From IMG/VR virus record IMGVR_UViG_3300022752_000286, positions 1-29,518 of that record: a stretch of DNA of 29,518 nucleotides; one strand, written 5' to 3'. Positions 1-6,664 of this stretch are shown one piece after another. Source of the stretch: a virus. Positions within the stretch are counted from its first letter, which is position 1. Every line of letters starts with the position of its first letter. The position numbers were made by a program, and so were the translations under genes. The notes beneath the pieces are model-generated. The model was not told the origin of the DNA. It saw only the letters and a program-made list of their open reading frames with translations, and made no database searches.

Positions 1-18
1 TCAAGAAATTTTTTAAAA

Positions 19-438
19 ATGTCAAAAATTGTTACAACAGAGGATAAAACAGAAATTGATTTTACAAAAAAATTTAATAAAGAATACATAAATATTTATA
101 TTCCATCGTATTTTATGAATACAACCTCTGATACATTTTATTTAAAAATATCTTTTTTTAATTCAACAAATGGTAGATTAAGATTTTTTGAATGTTCTAG
201 TAATGAAAATGGTTCTTTAAAAAATTATTTTAAATTAAAAATAAATAAAAGTAATAAAACATATGAAATTTTAAATGGTAATCTTTTAACATCTTTAAAT
301 ACATTTTATTACTACAAACTTATAGAAGTTATAGAAAGTAATAAAGAAGCGTTACAAACATTTGGAAATACATTATCCGGTGTTTTACCAATAATAAAAG
401 AAAAAACAATTATAACAACAAGAGGCAAGCTAATATGA
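19..438 (+). CDS. Hypothetical phage protein, 139 aa
   Basis: I do not recognise this protein. It is rich in Asn, Lys, Phe and Tyr, lacks a membrane segment or signal peptide, and alternates short hydrophobic strands with polar stretches, which suggests a small beta-rich soluble domain. The first ATG is preceded by an A-rich tract rather than a Shine-Dalgarno sequence. Its TGA stop overlaps the ATG of the next gene by four bases (ATGA), so the two are probably translationally coupled. It sits upstream of neck-protein genes on the same strand, so a structural or assembly role is possible but unproven. Confidence 0.6.
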   Translation: MSKIVTTEDKTEIDFTKKFNKEYINIYIPSYFMNTTSDTFYLKISFFNSTNGRLRFFECSSNENGSLKNYFKLKINKSNKTYEILNGNLLTSLNTFYYYKLIEVIESNKEALQTFGNTLSGVLPIIKEKTIITTRGKLI

Positions 439-638
439 TTGAAATATTAATATTTTTTTTAAAAATTTTCATTCCAAAATTTTTATTTTCCGCATCAATT
501 CTTTTTATTATAAGAATAATTTATACATTTTTAAAATGTATAAGAAAACAAGAAAAATTATCAGATAATCTAACAAAAAAAGATAATCTTTATTTTTTCT
601 TATCAATAACTTATATATTTACATATATTTTAATTTAA
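435..638 (+). CDS. Small membrane protein, 67 aa
   Basis: Function unknown. Residues 4-33 form a long hydrophobic stretch rich in Ile, Leu and Phe, followed by a basic polar loop (residues about 34-50) and a second hydrophobic segment at the C-terminus (about 52-67). This predicts a two-helix membrane protein with a positively charged, probably cytoplasmic, hairpin. The start overlaps the preceding stop. The next gene starts 5 bases after the stop, so it lies in a tight operon. It could be a holin-like or superinfection protein, but nothing specific supports either. Confidence 0.55.
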   Translation: MIEILIFFLKIFIPKFLFSASILFIIRIIYTFLKCIRKQEKLSDNLTKKDNLYFFLSITYIFTYILI

Positions 639-642
639 AATT

Positions 643-1110
643 ATGAAATTTAAAAAAATAATCGAAGAACTTAAAAATTACATTGTACAAATAAACTTTG
701 ATGATTTTGTTGATATTTACATGTCATTTCCATCTGATTGGGATATAACACCATTTTATGATGATAATGATGTTTACATATTGGAAAATCCTAAAAAAAC
801 ATTTGAAGACAATGGAAGAAAATATAGTATTTATCAGTTTATTTTAAAAACAACTGAACAAACTGATGAATTATTCAATATTTTAGTTCAAATAAAAAAT
901 ACTTTTCTTGAAAGAGAAAAAATGCTTTTTGAATTGAACGAAAAATTACAACAAGAAAAACAACAACTTGAAGAAAATATTAATAAAAAAATTAACTCAC
1001 TTCGTGGGGCTAATTCAAATAAAAAAACAAAAAATGAAATAATTGAAAATATTCAAGAAGTTAGTGAAATGAAGAACATAGATGACATTATGACTATTTA
1101 TAATAAATAA
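643..1110 (+). CDS. Hypothetical protein with C-terminal coiled coil, 155 aa
   Basis: Not recognised. The N-terminal two thirds (residues 1-85) is a mixed domain with conserved-looking aromatic and acidic residues (SDWDITPFYDDNDV). Residues about 85-120 are a Glu/Gln/Lys-rich heptad-like helix that probably forms a coiled coil, and the tail is polar. The last codons (MTIYNK) are written by a copy of the promoter-like motif described at 1093-1107, so the end of this gene doubles as the probable promoter of the neck gene that follows. It is probably cotranscribed with the two upstream genes. Confidence 0.6.
   Translation: MKFKKIIEELKNYIVQINFDDFVDIYMSFPSDWDITPFYDDNDVYILENPKKTFEDNGRKYSIYQFILKTTEQTDELFNILVQIKNTFLEREKMLFELNEKLQQEKQQLEENINKKINSLRGANSNKKTKNEIIENIQEVSEMKNIDDIMTIYNK
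1093..1107 (+). promoter_or_regulatory. Putative late promoter motif (CTATTTATAATAAA)
   Basis: The core CTATTTATA at 1094-1102 ends 14 bases before the ATG at 1117. The same core, followed by an A/T-rich tail, recurs upstream of many other genes in this window on both strands. Here it lies inside the last codons of the preceding gene. The role as a promoter is inferred from recurrence and position. Confidence 0.45.
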
Positions 1111-1116
1111 ATCATA

Positions 1117-2241
1117 ATGATTTTTAAAGATTCACAAGAACAAATAAAACTCTTTAAACAAATTAGAGTCTCATTGGGTGAACCTGTCCGTGACTATGGT
1201 GATTGGGTAACAGATGATGTTATCGAAACATATGTGGAAATGGCTATAGAAGATTATATATCTTATTTAGATAATTGGTTAATTGAACAACAATGGTCTT
1301 CATTAGAAGGTTTAAATATAAGCACATCCAATTTTGTTGAAGCTTTTACAACAAAAAGTCTTGACTTTGAAAAATCATTTGCAATAGCATATGGAAAACA
1401 AACAGGTATATCAACACTAGGAGAATGGGAACTTAAAAGCGATTATGTTACAATATCAGCAGATACACAAGTATATACAATTCCATCAGGTAGAGAAATA
1501 AACGAAGTATTATGGTATACACCACCTCAAATTGCAACTAATATACTTGACCCCATTGGTATGGGAGGTGGATGGTTTGGCGCACCTACAGGTTGGTATT
1601 ATGCAAATGTTCCCGCACAAGCAATGTTACCATCTTTTTCTTTGATTCTATCCACAATGGATAGATTGCAAAAGAAAAAAATTATACAAAGCGAACTAAC
1701 ATATAGAATAGCACCAGGACCAAATAAAACAAAAAAACTTTTTTTATATCCTATACCCGGAACTAGAGAAGAAATTGTTGGTAAATTCGGTAAAACACAA
1801 GAAGGTGCTAAAGTTTGGTATTTTTATTATGATACATTTGATGCCAAAGAAAGAGATTTATGTTTAGAAGAAAATGAAGATGTGGTAAAATTACCATCAG
1901 ATGTGCCAATTAGAATCAAAAAATGGGATAACTTAAACGCACCATCTAAAAATAAAGTAAGAAGATTATCAGTAGCATATGTAAAAAAATATTTGGCAAC
2001 TATTTGGGCAAAAACATCAGGTAAAGTTAAATTACCACAAAGAGATGAAATGATTGAAATAGATTATAAATATTTTTCAGATGATTATGATAAAGAAAAA
2101 GATGCAATATTTAAAGAACTACAAGAAGATTTGCTTGAATTTACATATCAAAAAATTATGGAAAAAAGAGCATCAATTGGTGAAAATTTAAATAAGGTAT
2201 TACAATATACACCTGCTTTAACTCAAGTAATTTGGAAGTAA
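1117..2241 (+). CDS. Neck / head-completion protein (T4 gp13-like), 374 aa
   Basis: The N-terminus (residues 10-60) has the pattern of T4-type neck protein gp13 homologues: a Leu-Gly-(Glu/Ala)-Pro-Val segment (LGEPV) followed by an Asp-rich stretch and a helix with regularly spaced acidic and aromatic residues (DDVIETYVEMAIEDYISYLD). In T4, gp13 joins gp14 at the portal vertex after packaging to close the head and receive the tail. The following gene resembles gp14, which supports the call. The middle (about 130-200) is Gly/Pro/Trp-rich, suggesting loops in an assembled ring, and no enzymatic motif is visible. An alternative is a different head-tail connector. The family call is motif-based and moderate. 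Confidence 0.6.
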   Translation: MIFKDSQEQIKLFKQIRVSLGEPVRDYGDWVTDDVIETYVEMAIEDYISYLDNWLIEQQWSSLEGLNISTSNFVEAFTTKSLDFEKSFAIAYGKQTGISTLGEWELKSDYVTISADTQVYTIPSGREINEVLWYTPPQIATNILDPIGMGGGWFGAPTGWYYANVPAQAMLPSFSLILSTMDRLQKKKIIQSELTYRIAPGPNKTKKLFLYPIPGTREEIVGKFGKTQEGAKVWYFYYDTFDAKERDLCLEENEDVVKLPSDVPIRIKKWDNLNAPSKNKVRRLSVAYVKKYLATIWAKTSGKVKLPQRDEMIEIDYKYFSDDYDKEKDAIFKELQEDLLEFTYQKIMEKRASIGENLNKVLQYTPALTQVIWK

Positions 2242-2244
2242 AAT

Positions 2245-2739
2245 ATGGCTAGAACTTCATATTATAATCAAAAAGACTATCAAGTTGACCTTAGAATGTC
2301 AAAAGATTATATCGATGAAGATATGGGTCTTTTTATTTACTTGTTCTCAATTAATATAACAGCTTCTAAAAAAGATATATATGGAGAAAGTCTACCATCA
2401 GAAAAAGAATTTGCTGAACCAATTAAATTAAATGCATTCGTCTCTCTATCTAAATCAGAAACATCAAAATTGAGTGGCCCTATGCTTGTTAATGAAAATA
2501 TGGAAACTGTTAAATTCGGTGTATTTTTAGATGAACTTGAAAAAACAAATACAGAACCAAAAAGAGGTGATTTCATACTGTATGATGATAATCAAACAAA
2601 AAGATTCTTTGAAATAAATACAATAACTAACATTACTAGCAGTAATCAAATGTATAATTATAAAGCATTCTTTAAAGAAATTACTTCTACTTATGTTAAA
2701 GATTATAGACTACCACCAAACCTTAAAAATTATGCATAA
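2245..2739 (+). CDS. Neck protein (T4 gp14-like), 164 aa
   Basis: The protein resembles T4 gp14-type neck proteins in the order of its short motifs. An (Asp)-Ile-Tyr-Gly-Glu segment occurs at residues 44-48, followed by a region rich in Phe and Leu, then Gly-Asp-(Phe/Leu)-Ile-Leu-Tyr (about residues 108-113), and an Arg-Phe-Phe-Glu-Ile strand shortly after. T4 gp14 has YGED, GDLIYF and LFEI in the same order. It starts 3 bases after the gp13-like stop, matching the 13-14 pairing in T4. It probably forms part of the head-tail neck ring. Confidence 0.6.
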   Translation: MARTSYYNQKDYQVDLRMSKDYIDEDMGLFIYLFSINITASKKDIYGESLPSEKEFAEPIKLNAFVSLSKSETSKLSGPMLVNENMETVKFGVFLDELEKTNTEPKRGDFILYDDNQTKRFFEINTITNITSSNQMYNYKAFFKEITSTYVKDYRLPPNLKNYA

Positions 2740-2797
2740 ATGTGGATGTAATGGTACAAAAAAACCATCAGTAATTATAAAAAGACCTAGAAAATAA
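2732..2797 (+). CDS. Cys-containing basic micro-ORF, 21 codons
   Basis: An ATG at 2732 opens a 21-codon frame that begins MHKCGCNGTKKP and ends with the basic run IIKRPRK. The start overlaps the last codons of the gp14-like gene. The stop (TAA, 2795-2797) shares its last A with the ATG of the membrane-protein gene at 2797. Start/stop overlaps at both ends, with no other gene in the gap, argue that it is translated. The CxC pair plus basic tail could bind a metal or nucleic acid, but no family is assigned. Confidence 0.45.
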   Translation: MHKCGCNGTKKPSVIIKRPRK

Positions 2798-3129
2798 TGG
2801 AATATTTATTTTTATCATTATTAATTGGGTTTTGTTCAGCCCAATTAACTAAAGTATTGGATTTTTCCTTCAATGAAGGAAATATTCTTGATTGGTATTA
2901 TATATTTTTATTAAAATATGTAGAACCAATATCTAAAAAATTAGCAAAACCACTTGGAACTTGCATTAAATGCTTTTCCGTATGGGTTTGTTTTCTTGTT
3001 TTTGGAATTTTTTTGATTTTTACAAACATTCCTTGGTTCTATATATTTCTATCTCAAGGAATTAGTGCTTATATAATTTACATATGTGAGCGTAAAGCCC
3101 ACTCATCACGAAGTGTGGGTGGGATGTAA
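2797..3129 (+). CDS. Membrane protein with PLGTCxxC motif, tail altered by an IS insertion
   Basis: Residues 1-15 are hydrophobic, and two further hydrophobic segments lie at about 60-78 and 79-96, predicting three membrane helices. A conserved-looking PLGTCIKCFSVW segment (residues 52-63), with paired cysteines facing a Trp, resembles small phage membrane proteins of unknown function. The native protein probably ended two residues after Tyr95 (...AYIIY-RE, 97 aa). The mobile element joined after codon 95 (base 3081) replaces that end with a 15-residue foreign tail encoded by the element's left end (ICERKAHSSRSVGGM). It may still function, because all predicted helices are retained. Confidence 0.65.
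   Translation: MEYLFLSLLIGFCSAQLTKVLDFSFNEGNILDWYYIFLLKYVEPISKKLAKPLGTCIKCFSVWVCFLVFGIFLIFTNIPWFYIFLSQGISAYIIYICERKAHSSRSVGGM
3090..3125 (+). repeat. Left-end subterminal hairpin of the IS element
   Basis: The sequence folds into a CCCA/TGGG stem enclosing an unpaired CTCAT and a CAC-GAA-GTG mini-hairpin. IS200/IS605 transposases recognise such imperfect palindromes near each end. The hairpin is read through by the end of the upstream membrane-protein gene. Confidence 0.6.
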
Positions 3130-3214
3130 GCGACCATTTATTCTAATAATTTAATAAAATGTAGAGAAATTTTATATTTTCTTTAAACTTTTTAATTTTT
3201 CTGACTATTTATAT

Positions 3215-4396
3215 ATGATGTTGAAAGCTTTTAAATATAGACTTAACCCTAATGAAGAACAAATTGTTCTTCTTAATAAACATATTGGTGCAAGTAGGTT
3301 TATATATAATTTAGCTTTGGAAACAAAACAAATTGCTTATGCTAGTAATAAACATAATTTATCTTGTTTTGAATTACATTCACAACTTAAAGATTTAAAA
3401 GAAGAATGTCCTTGGTTAAAAGAACTAAATTCACAATCATTACAACAAGCAATAACTAATTTAGATAAAGCTTATACAGCTTTCTTTAAAGGTTTAAACT
3501 CATTTCCTAAATTTAAAAAGAAATCTAATAATGGTAGTTTTAATATTCCACAAAGAGTTATAGTAGAAAATGGTAAATTAATTATACCTAAATTCACAAA
3601 GAAAAATGGAATTGATATAATCTTACATAGACCAATTAAAGGTGAAATAAGGCAAGCTACCATTAGTAGAACACCTACAGGAAAATATTTTGTATCTATT
3701 CTTTGTGAAACTGGTGACCAAAATAAAGATAAATCTAAGATAAAGGAAGAAACCACGATAGGTATTGATTTAGGGATTAAAGATTTTGCTATAACATCTA
3801 ATGGTGAAATATTTTCTAATCCAAAATATTTAAGAAAGGTACAGGATAAATTAAAATATCTACAAAGTAAATATTCTAAAAACAAAGGAAAAAAAACAAA
3901 ACAAAAATTAGCAAAACTACATGAAAAAATAGTAAATAAAAGAAAAGATTTTTTGCATAAAGTATCTACTAAACTAGTTCGTGAGAACCAAACGATTTGT
4001 TTAGAAAATTTGAATGTATCAGGAATGTTACAAAACCATAAATTAGCACAAAGTATTAGTGATGTAAGTTGGTCAACATTTGTATCTATGTTAGAATATA
4101 AAGCTGAATGGTATGGTACGAATATACTTCGTATAGGTAGATTTGAACCAAGTTCAAAAACCTGTTCTGTTTGTGGTAATATTAATAAAGAACTATCTTT
4201 AAAAGATAGAGAGTGGACTTGCACTAAATGTAATACTACGCATGATAGAGATGTAAATGCTGCAATAAACATTAAAAATTTTAGTTTAAGAAATATCTTG
4301 TCAGGAACTGACAGGAAAAATCATGACGAACTGCCTACGTTAGTAGGAGTGATGACTCATGAAGCCCATCCCATCGGCTATGCCGTGGGTGGGTAG
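3215..4396 (+). CDS. tnpB: TnpB RNA-guided endonuclease (IS605 OrfB family), 393 aa
   Basis: TnpB proteins are RNA-guided DNA nucleases related to Cas12. They help IS200/IS605 elements persist by cutting the donor or empty site. The N-terminus has the family signature (KAFKYRLNPNEEQ). The RuvC residues appear intact: Asp185 in IGIDLG, Glu264 in CLENL, and Asp346 in DRDVNAAINI. The zinc-ribbon cysteines are Cys317, Cys320, Cys336 and Cys339. Its 393 residues fit an intact family member. Two ATGs occur in tandem at 3215 and 3218, and family starts (MLKAF) favour the second. The C-terminal codons run through the right-end hairpin, as expected when the omega RNA overlaps the 3' end of the gene. 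It appears functional, not decayed. Confidence 0.93.
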   Translation: MMLKAFKYRLNPNEEQIVLLNKHIGASRFIYNLALETKQIAYASNKHNLSCFELHSQLKDLKEECPWLKELNSQSLQQAITNLDKAYTAFFKGLNSFPKFKKKSNNGSFNIPQRVIVENGKLIIPKFTKKNGIDIILHRPIKGEIRQATISRTPTGKYFVSILCETGDQNKDKSKIKEETTIGIDLGIKDFAITSNGEIFSNPKYLRKVQDKLKYLQSKYSKNKGKKTKQKLAKLHEKIVNKRKDFLHKVSTKLVRENQTICLENLNVSGMLQNHKLAQSISDVSWSTFVSMLEYKAEWYGTNILRIGRFEPSSKTCSVCGNINKELSLKDREWTCTKCNTTHDRDVNAAINIKNFSLRNILSGTDRKNHDELPTLVGVMTHEAHPIGYAVGG

Positions 4397-4420
4397 TTCA
4401 CAGAGAATAAATATCTCTAG
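4290..4420 (+). ncRNA. Probable omega RNA (reRNA) with guide from downstream flank
   Basis: The 3' end of tnpB contains a chain of hairpins: a perfect 6-bp stem TGTCAG-GAA-CTGACA (4299-4313), CCTAC/GTAGG (4334-4338 with 4342-4346), and the right-end palindrome (4365-4393). This arrangement is typical of the omega RNA scaffold that TnpB processes from its own mRNA. The guide is known to come from the sequence just past the right end, which here begins at 4402 with AGAGAATAAATATCTC. The 5' boundary is uncertain, and the guide length (about 16-20 nt) is taken from the family. Confidence 0.55.
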
Positions 4421-4796
4421 CATCATATTTTTTTACATACATCTTAACTAGTCTACCTGCAATAGCATTTGCAGTATCCTCTATCTCACCACCAATATCA
4501 GGTATATTACCCTTAATTTTACCTTGTAAATCTTGTTTCTGATGAACAAGTTCATGTGCTATTGTTCTAATAACATCAGCTATCTGTCTACCCTCATATA
4601 TAACATATATACATTTATCCGATGGGTTATAACCACCTGTTGTTATTTCTAACTTGTTTTTTCTTGTTAATAAAAATACTCTTATGTCATTTGTTATTTT
4701 TAAATTGCTTCTACAAAATTTTAAAAAATTTGATAAATGCTTGAACTTTAAAGGACTCAAACTGTCTATCTTTTTTGAATAAGAAATCTTAATCAT
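4398..4796 (-). CDS. Small HExxH metallopeptidase-like protein, 132 aa
   Basis: The protein carries a zinc-metallopeptidase motif HELVHQ (His81, Glu82, His85) and a downstream GGEIEDTANA segment (residues 102-110) in which Glu104 or Glu106 could be the third zinc ligand, as in gluzincin-type enzymes. There is no signal peptide, so it probably acts in the cytoplasm or in the virion. Its stop codon (TGA) is now supplied by the end of the IS element. In the reconstructed empty site the same last codon is followed by TAA, so the protein is unchanged. A promoter-like motif lies 6 bases upstream of the ATG, and a terminator separates it from the capsid gene. The substrate is unknown. Confidence 0.75.
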   Translation of the reverse strand: MIKISYSKKIDSLSPLKFKHLSNFLKFCRSNLKITNDIRVFLLTRKNKLEITTGGYNPSDKCIYVIYEGRQIADVIRTIAHELVHQKQDLQGKIKGNIPDIGGEIEDTANAIAGRLVKMYVKKYDARDIYSL

Positions 4797-4800
4797 TTTT

Positions 4801-4812
4801 ATTATAAATAGT
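4801..4812 (-). promoter_or_regulatory. Putative late promoter motif for the metallopeptidase gene
   Basis: On the minus strand the core CTATTTATA (4811-4803) is followed by ATAAAA and then the ATG at 4796. It follows the capsid-gene terminator, so the peptidase gene would be an independent transcript. Read on the plus strand, the core is TATAAATA, the T4 late-promoter sequence, but no gene follows in that direction. Confidence 0.45.
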
Positions 4813-4852
4813 TAAAAAAAAGGGGTGGAATAAATCCACCCCCTTTATTTTT
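4813..4852 (-). terminator. Rho-independent terminator after the major capsid gene
   Basis: An 8-bp perfect GC-rich stem, GGGGTGGA (4822-4829) with TCCACCCC (4835-4842), encloses a 5-base loop. On the minus strand it is followed by a run of eight T. It lies 26 bases past the capsid stop codon. An AT-rich tract also follows on the plus side, so it may terminate in both directions. Confidence 0.88.
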
Positions 4853-4867
4853 TTAATTTAAGTTAGA

Positions 4868-6619
4868 TTAGTTAATCGTATCTAACATAAATTCAGCAGG
4901 TGAAGCAGTTGGTAAACCATTTACAAGCACCTTACCATAGAACCTGTTGTTAACGACTTTCTTCGCATAACGAGTCATAATACCCATTACAGGCTTGAAG
5001 TCAGCAGGGTTAATGGTTTTTGGCATAAGCATCAACGGTACATATGGAGCGTAGATGTAACCTGCGTGGAAGATTGAATCACCTTTGTGTCCTACAAGAA
5101 CAACACCACTAGGAGCATAAGCATCAACATATACTGTGTATCTGTTAGCTACAGAACCAACTTTCTCAATACCTAAAGAGAACTTAGTTTCTTCAGCAGA
5201 AGCATCAGAAGCATGGAAGTACTCAAGGTCATTAAAAACAGCAGCAATTTCAGGAGAACATACAACCCAGTTTGCACCACCACGAAGAGTGAATTTCATG
5301 ATACGAGCAGAGATTTGGTTAATCTTAGTGATTAACTCTTGGTTGTAATCTTTACGAGTAATTGCAAAACCTGCACCAACATTGTTAAATCTTCTGTCAA
5401 ATGCAGCATAATCCCAATATTCAACATGTGAAGCAGACTTGCGAAGGTCACGAAGGATTTCACGGTCAATTTCACCTGATACAACCTCAGAAAGAAGTGC
5501 AGTTAATTCAGCTTCAACATCAATTGAGTGGAAAGCATTAACGTCTTGCTGAAGTTCAGGAGTGAAGGTAGCACCTAACATTCTTTTATCAACAGACACA
5601 TCGATAAAGTCGAAAGTGAATGTTACTTGAGGAATTTCAGCATCTTCTTCTAAGTTAGAATATTCTTTCCAACTAGCAATAAGGTTAGCAGCAGTAAATT
5701 GAGCAGCAGACCTTAAACCTGTAGTTGTACCTGTAGCATAAGGATTGTTTCCATATACAGTACCACCACTTACAGGTGAGTTAAGAATTAAGTCAACAAG
5801 GATGTAATCATTTCCTTTAGCAACCAATTCTTTTCCATAAGCTTGCATTGGAAGTCTAAAAGGAATTGGGTCACCTGCTGCAATGATAACAGAACCATCA
5901 GCTTGAGAAGTTAAAGCAGAAGATGCGGTAACTTTCAAACTCATTAAGAATGTTTCAGTATCAATGATTTGACCTGAAGGACCTTGTAATTTACCTTCGT
6001 TAGTAGTGCTAAATCCTGATATTTTAATCAAACATCTTTGAGAACCATTTGCACCACCTGGACTACCTGAAAGGATTTGAGCAGCAGCAAAAGACCTATT
6101 AGTAATTCTACCTTTAGTTCTATCAAAAAGACCACCAATATCATCAAAATCACTTCCGTTATTGTAGAAAGAATCATACAATGAAGTGGTTTGATACGTA
6201 GTTTTGTTAAGATTTGTAGCAGCATTACTGTATACACCATCAAATGTGGTATGAGCAGAAAAGTTAGTACCTGTTCTAACAGAGATTTTAGGGTTAATGA
6301 AATACAAACGACCAATCGGCATGTTCATAGCCTGAACAGAAACGATTTCATTTGCAAGTAATTTTTGGAAAACACGTCTAATGATTGGGAAAGCAACTGT
6401 CTCAAATGAACCTGAAGATGTAGCATCTGTAGATTCGTTAATGAGATAAGAAGCTTGGTTCTCATACAATTGAGCAATGTTTTCAGCCATGTGACCTTCA
6501 AGGCCATCAAGCAAGCCAAATTGATTCCATTTTTCAGTAATCAATTCACGCTGTTCACGAAGTTGGCGGTATTCCTGACCAACTTTTCCTGAGTTAAGGA
6601 TTTCGGTAATTCCGTACAT
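4868..6619 (-). CDS. gp23: Major capsid protein (T4 gp23-like), 583 aa
   Basis: This is the main shell protein of the head. The N-terminal third carries the gp23 pattern: MAENIAQLYENQ (about residues 44-55), a Ser/Thr/Gly-rich stretch, then FPIIRRVFQKLLANEIVSVQ (about residues 77-96), which matches the RRV-PKL-ANE-VSVQ signature of T4-type capsids. T4 gp23 has an N-terminal propeptide removed by gp21. A similar cut could fall near LINE-STDATSSG (about residues 58-69). Codon use and base composition are less AT-biased than in the neighbours, as expected for a highly expressed gene. It is the last gene of the head operon and is followed by a strong terminator. Confidence 0.95.
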   Translation of the reverse strand: MYGITEILNSGKVGQEYRQLREQRELITEKWNQFGLLDGLEGHMAENIAQLYENQASYLINESTDATSSGSFETVAFPIIRRVFQKLLANEIVSVQAMNMPIGRLYFINPKISVRTGTNFSAHTTFDGVYSNAATNLNKTTYQTTSLYDSFYNNGSDFDDIGGLFDRTKGRITNRSFAAAQILSGSPGGANGSQRCLIKISGFSTTNEGKLQGPSGQIIDTETFLMSLKVTASSALTSQADGSVIIAAGDPIPFRLPMQAYGKELVAKGNDYILVDLILNSPVSGGTVYGNNPYATGTTTGLRSAAQFTAANLIASWKEYSNLEEDAEIPQVTFTFDFIDVSVDKRMLGATFTPELQQDVNAFHSIDVEAELTALLSEVVSGEIDREILRDLRKSASHVEYWDYAAFDRRFNNVGAGFAITRKDYNQELITKINQISARIMKFTLRGGANWVVCSPEIAAVFNDLEYFHASDASAEETKFSLGIEKVGSVANRYTVYVDAYAPSGVVLVGHKGDSIFHAGYIYAPYVPLMLMPKTINPADFKPVMGIMTRYAKKVVNNRFYGKVLVNGLPTASPAEFMLDTIN

Positions 6620-6634
6620 AGTTTTTTAATTTTT

Positions 6635-6649
6635 TTTAATTAAGTAGTA
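6635..6649 (-). promoter_or_regulatory. Weaker variant of the late motif upstream of the capsid gene
   Basis: The minus strand reads ACTACTTAATTAAAA, with the core CTACTTAAT at 6647-6639. It ends 19 bases before the ATG. It differs from the common core at the fourth position (C) and near the end, so it is less certain than the other copies. Confidence 0.35.
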
Positions 6650-6664
6650 AGAATTTTTTTATTT

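Larger units (their letters stand above)
3082..4401 (+). mobile_element. tnpB-only IS200/IS605-type insertion (IS1341-like)
   Basis: The element holds a single tnpB gene flanked by subterminal imperfect hairpins. On the left, CCCA at 3098-3101 pairs with TGGG at 3116-3119 around a small CAC-GAA-GTG stem. On the right, CCC at 4365-4367 pairs with GGG at 4391-4393 around a GGC-TAT-GCC stem. The right end closes with TAGTTCAC, as in many IS605-group elements, and there are no inverted or direct terminal repeats. Joining base 3081 to 4402 restores sensible stop codons for both flanking genes, which fixes the borders. The left flank is TTTAC (3077-3081). No TnpA (Y1 transposase) gene lies in the window, so movement would need a transposase supplied in trans. 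Confidence 0.82.

Noticed and set aside
3205-3213. Copy of CTATTTATA just before the tnpB start
   Set aside because: It ends only 1 base before the first ATG, closer than every other copy, and lies within the mobile element. A promoter there would start transcription inside the gene, so it may be chance in AT-rich DNA.
3472-4272. Long minus-strand open frame inside tnpB
   Set aside because: It lies entirely within tnpB, whose plus-strand product has all expected TnpB motifs. The minus-strand product shows no recognisable domain.
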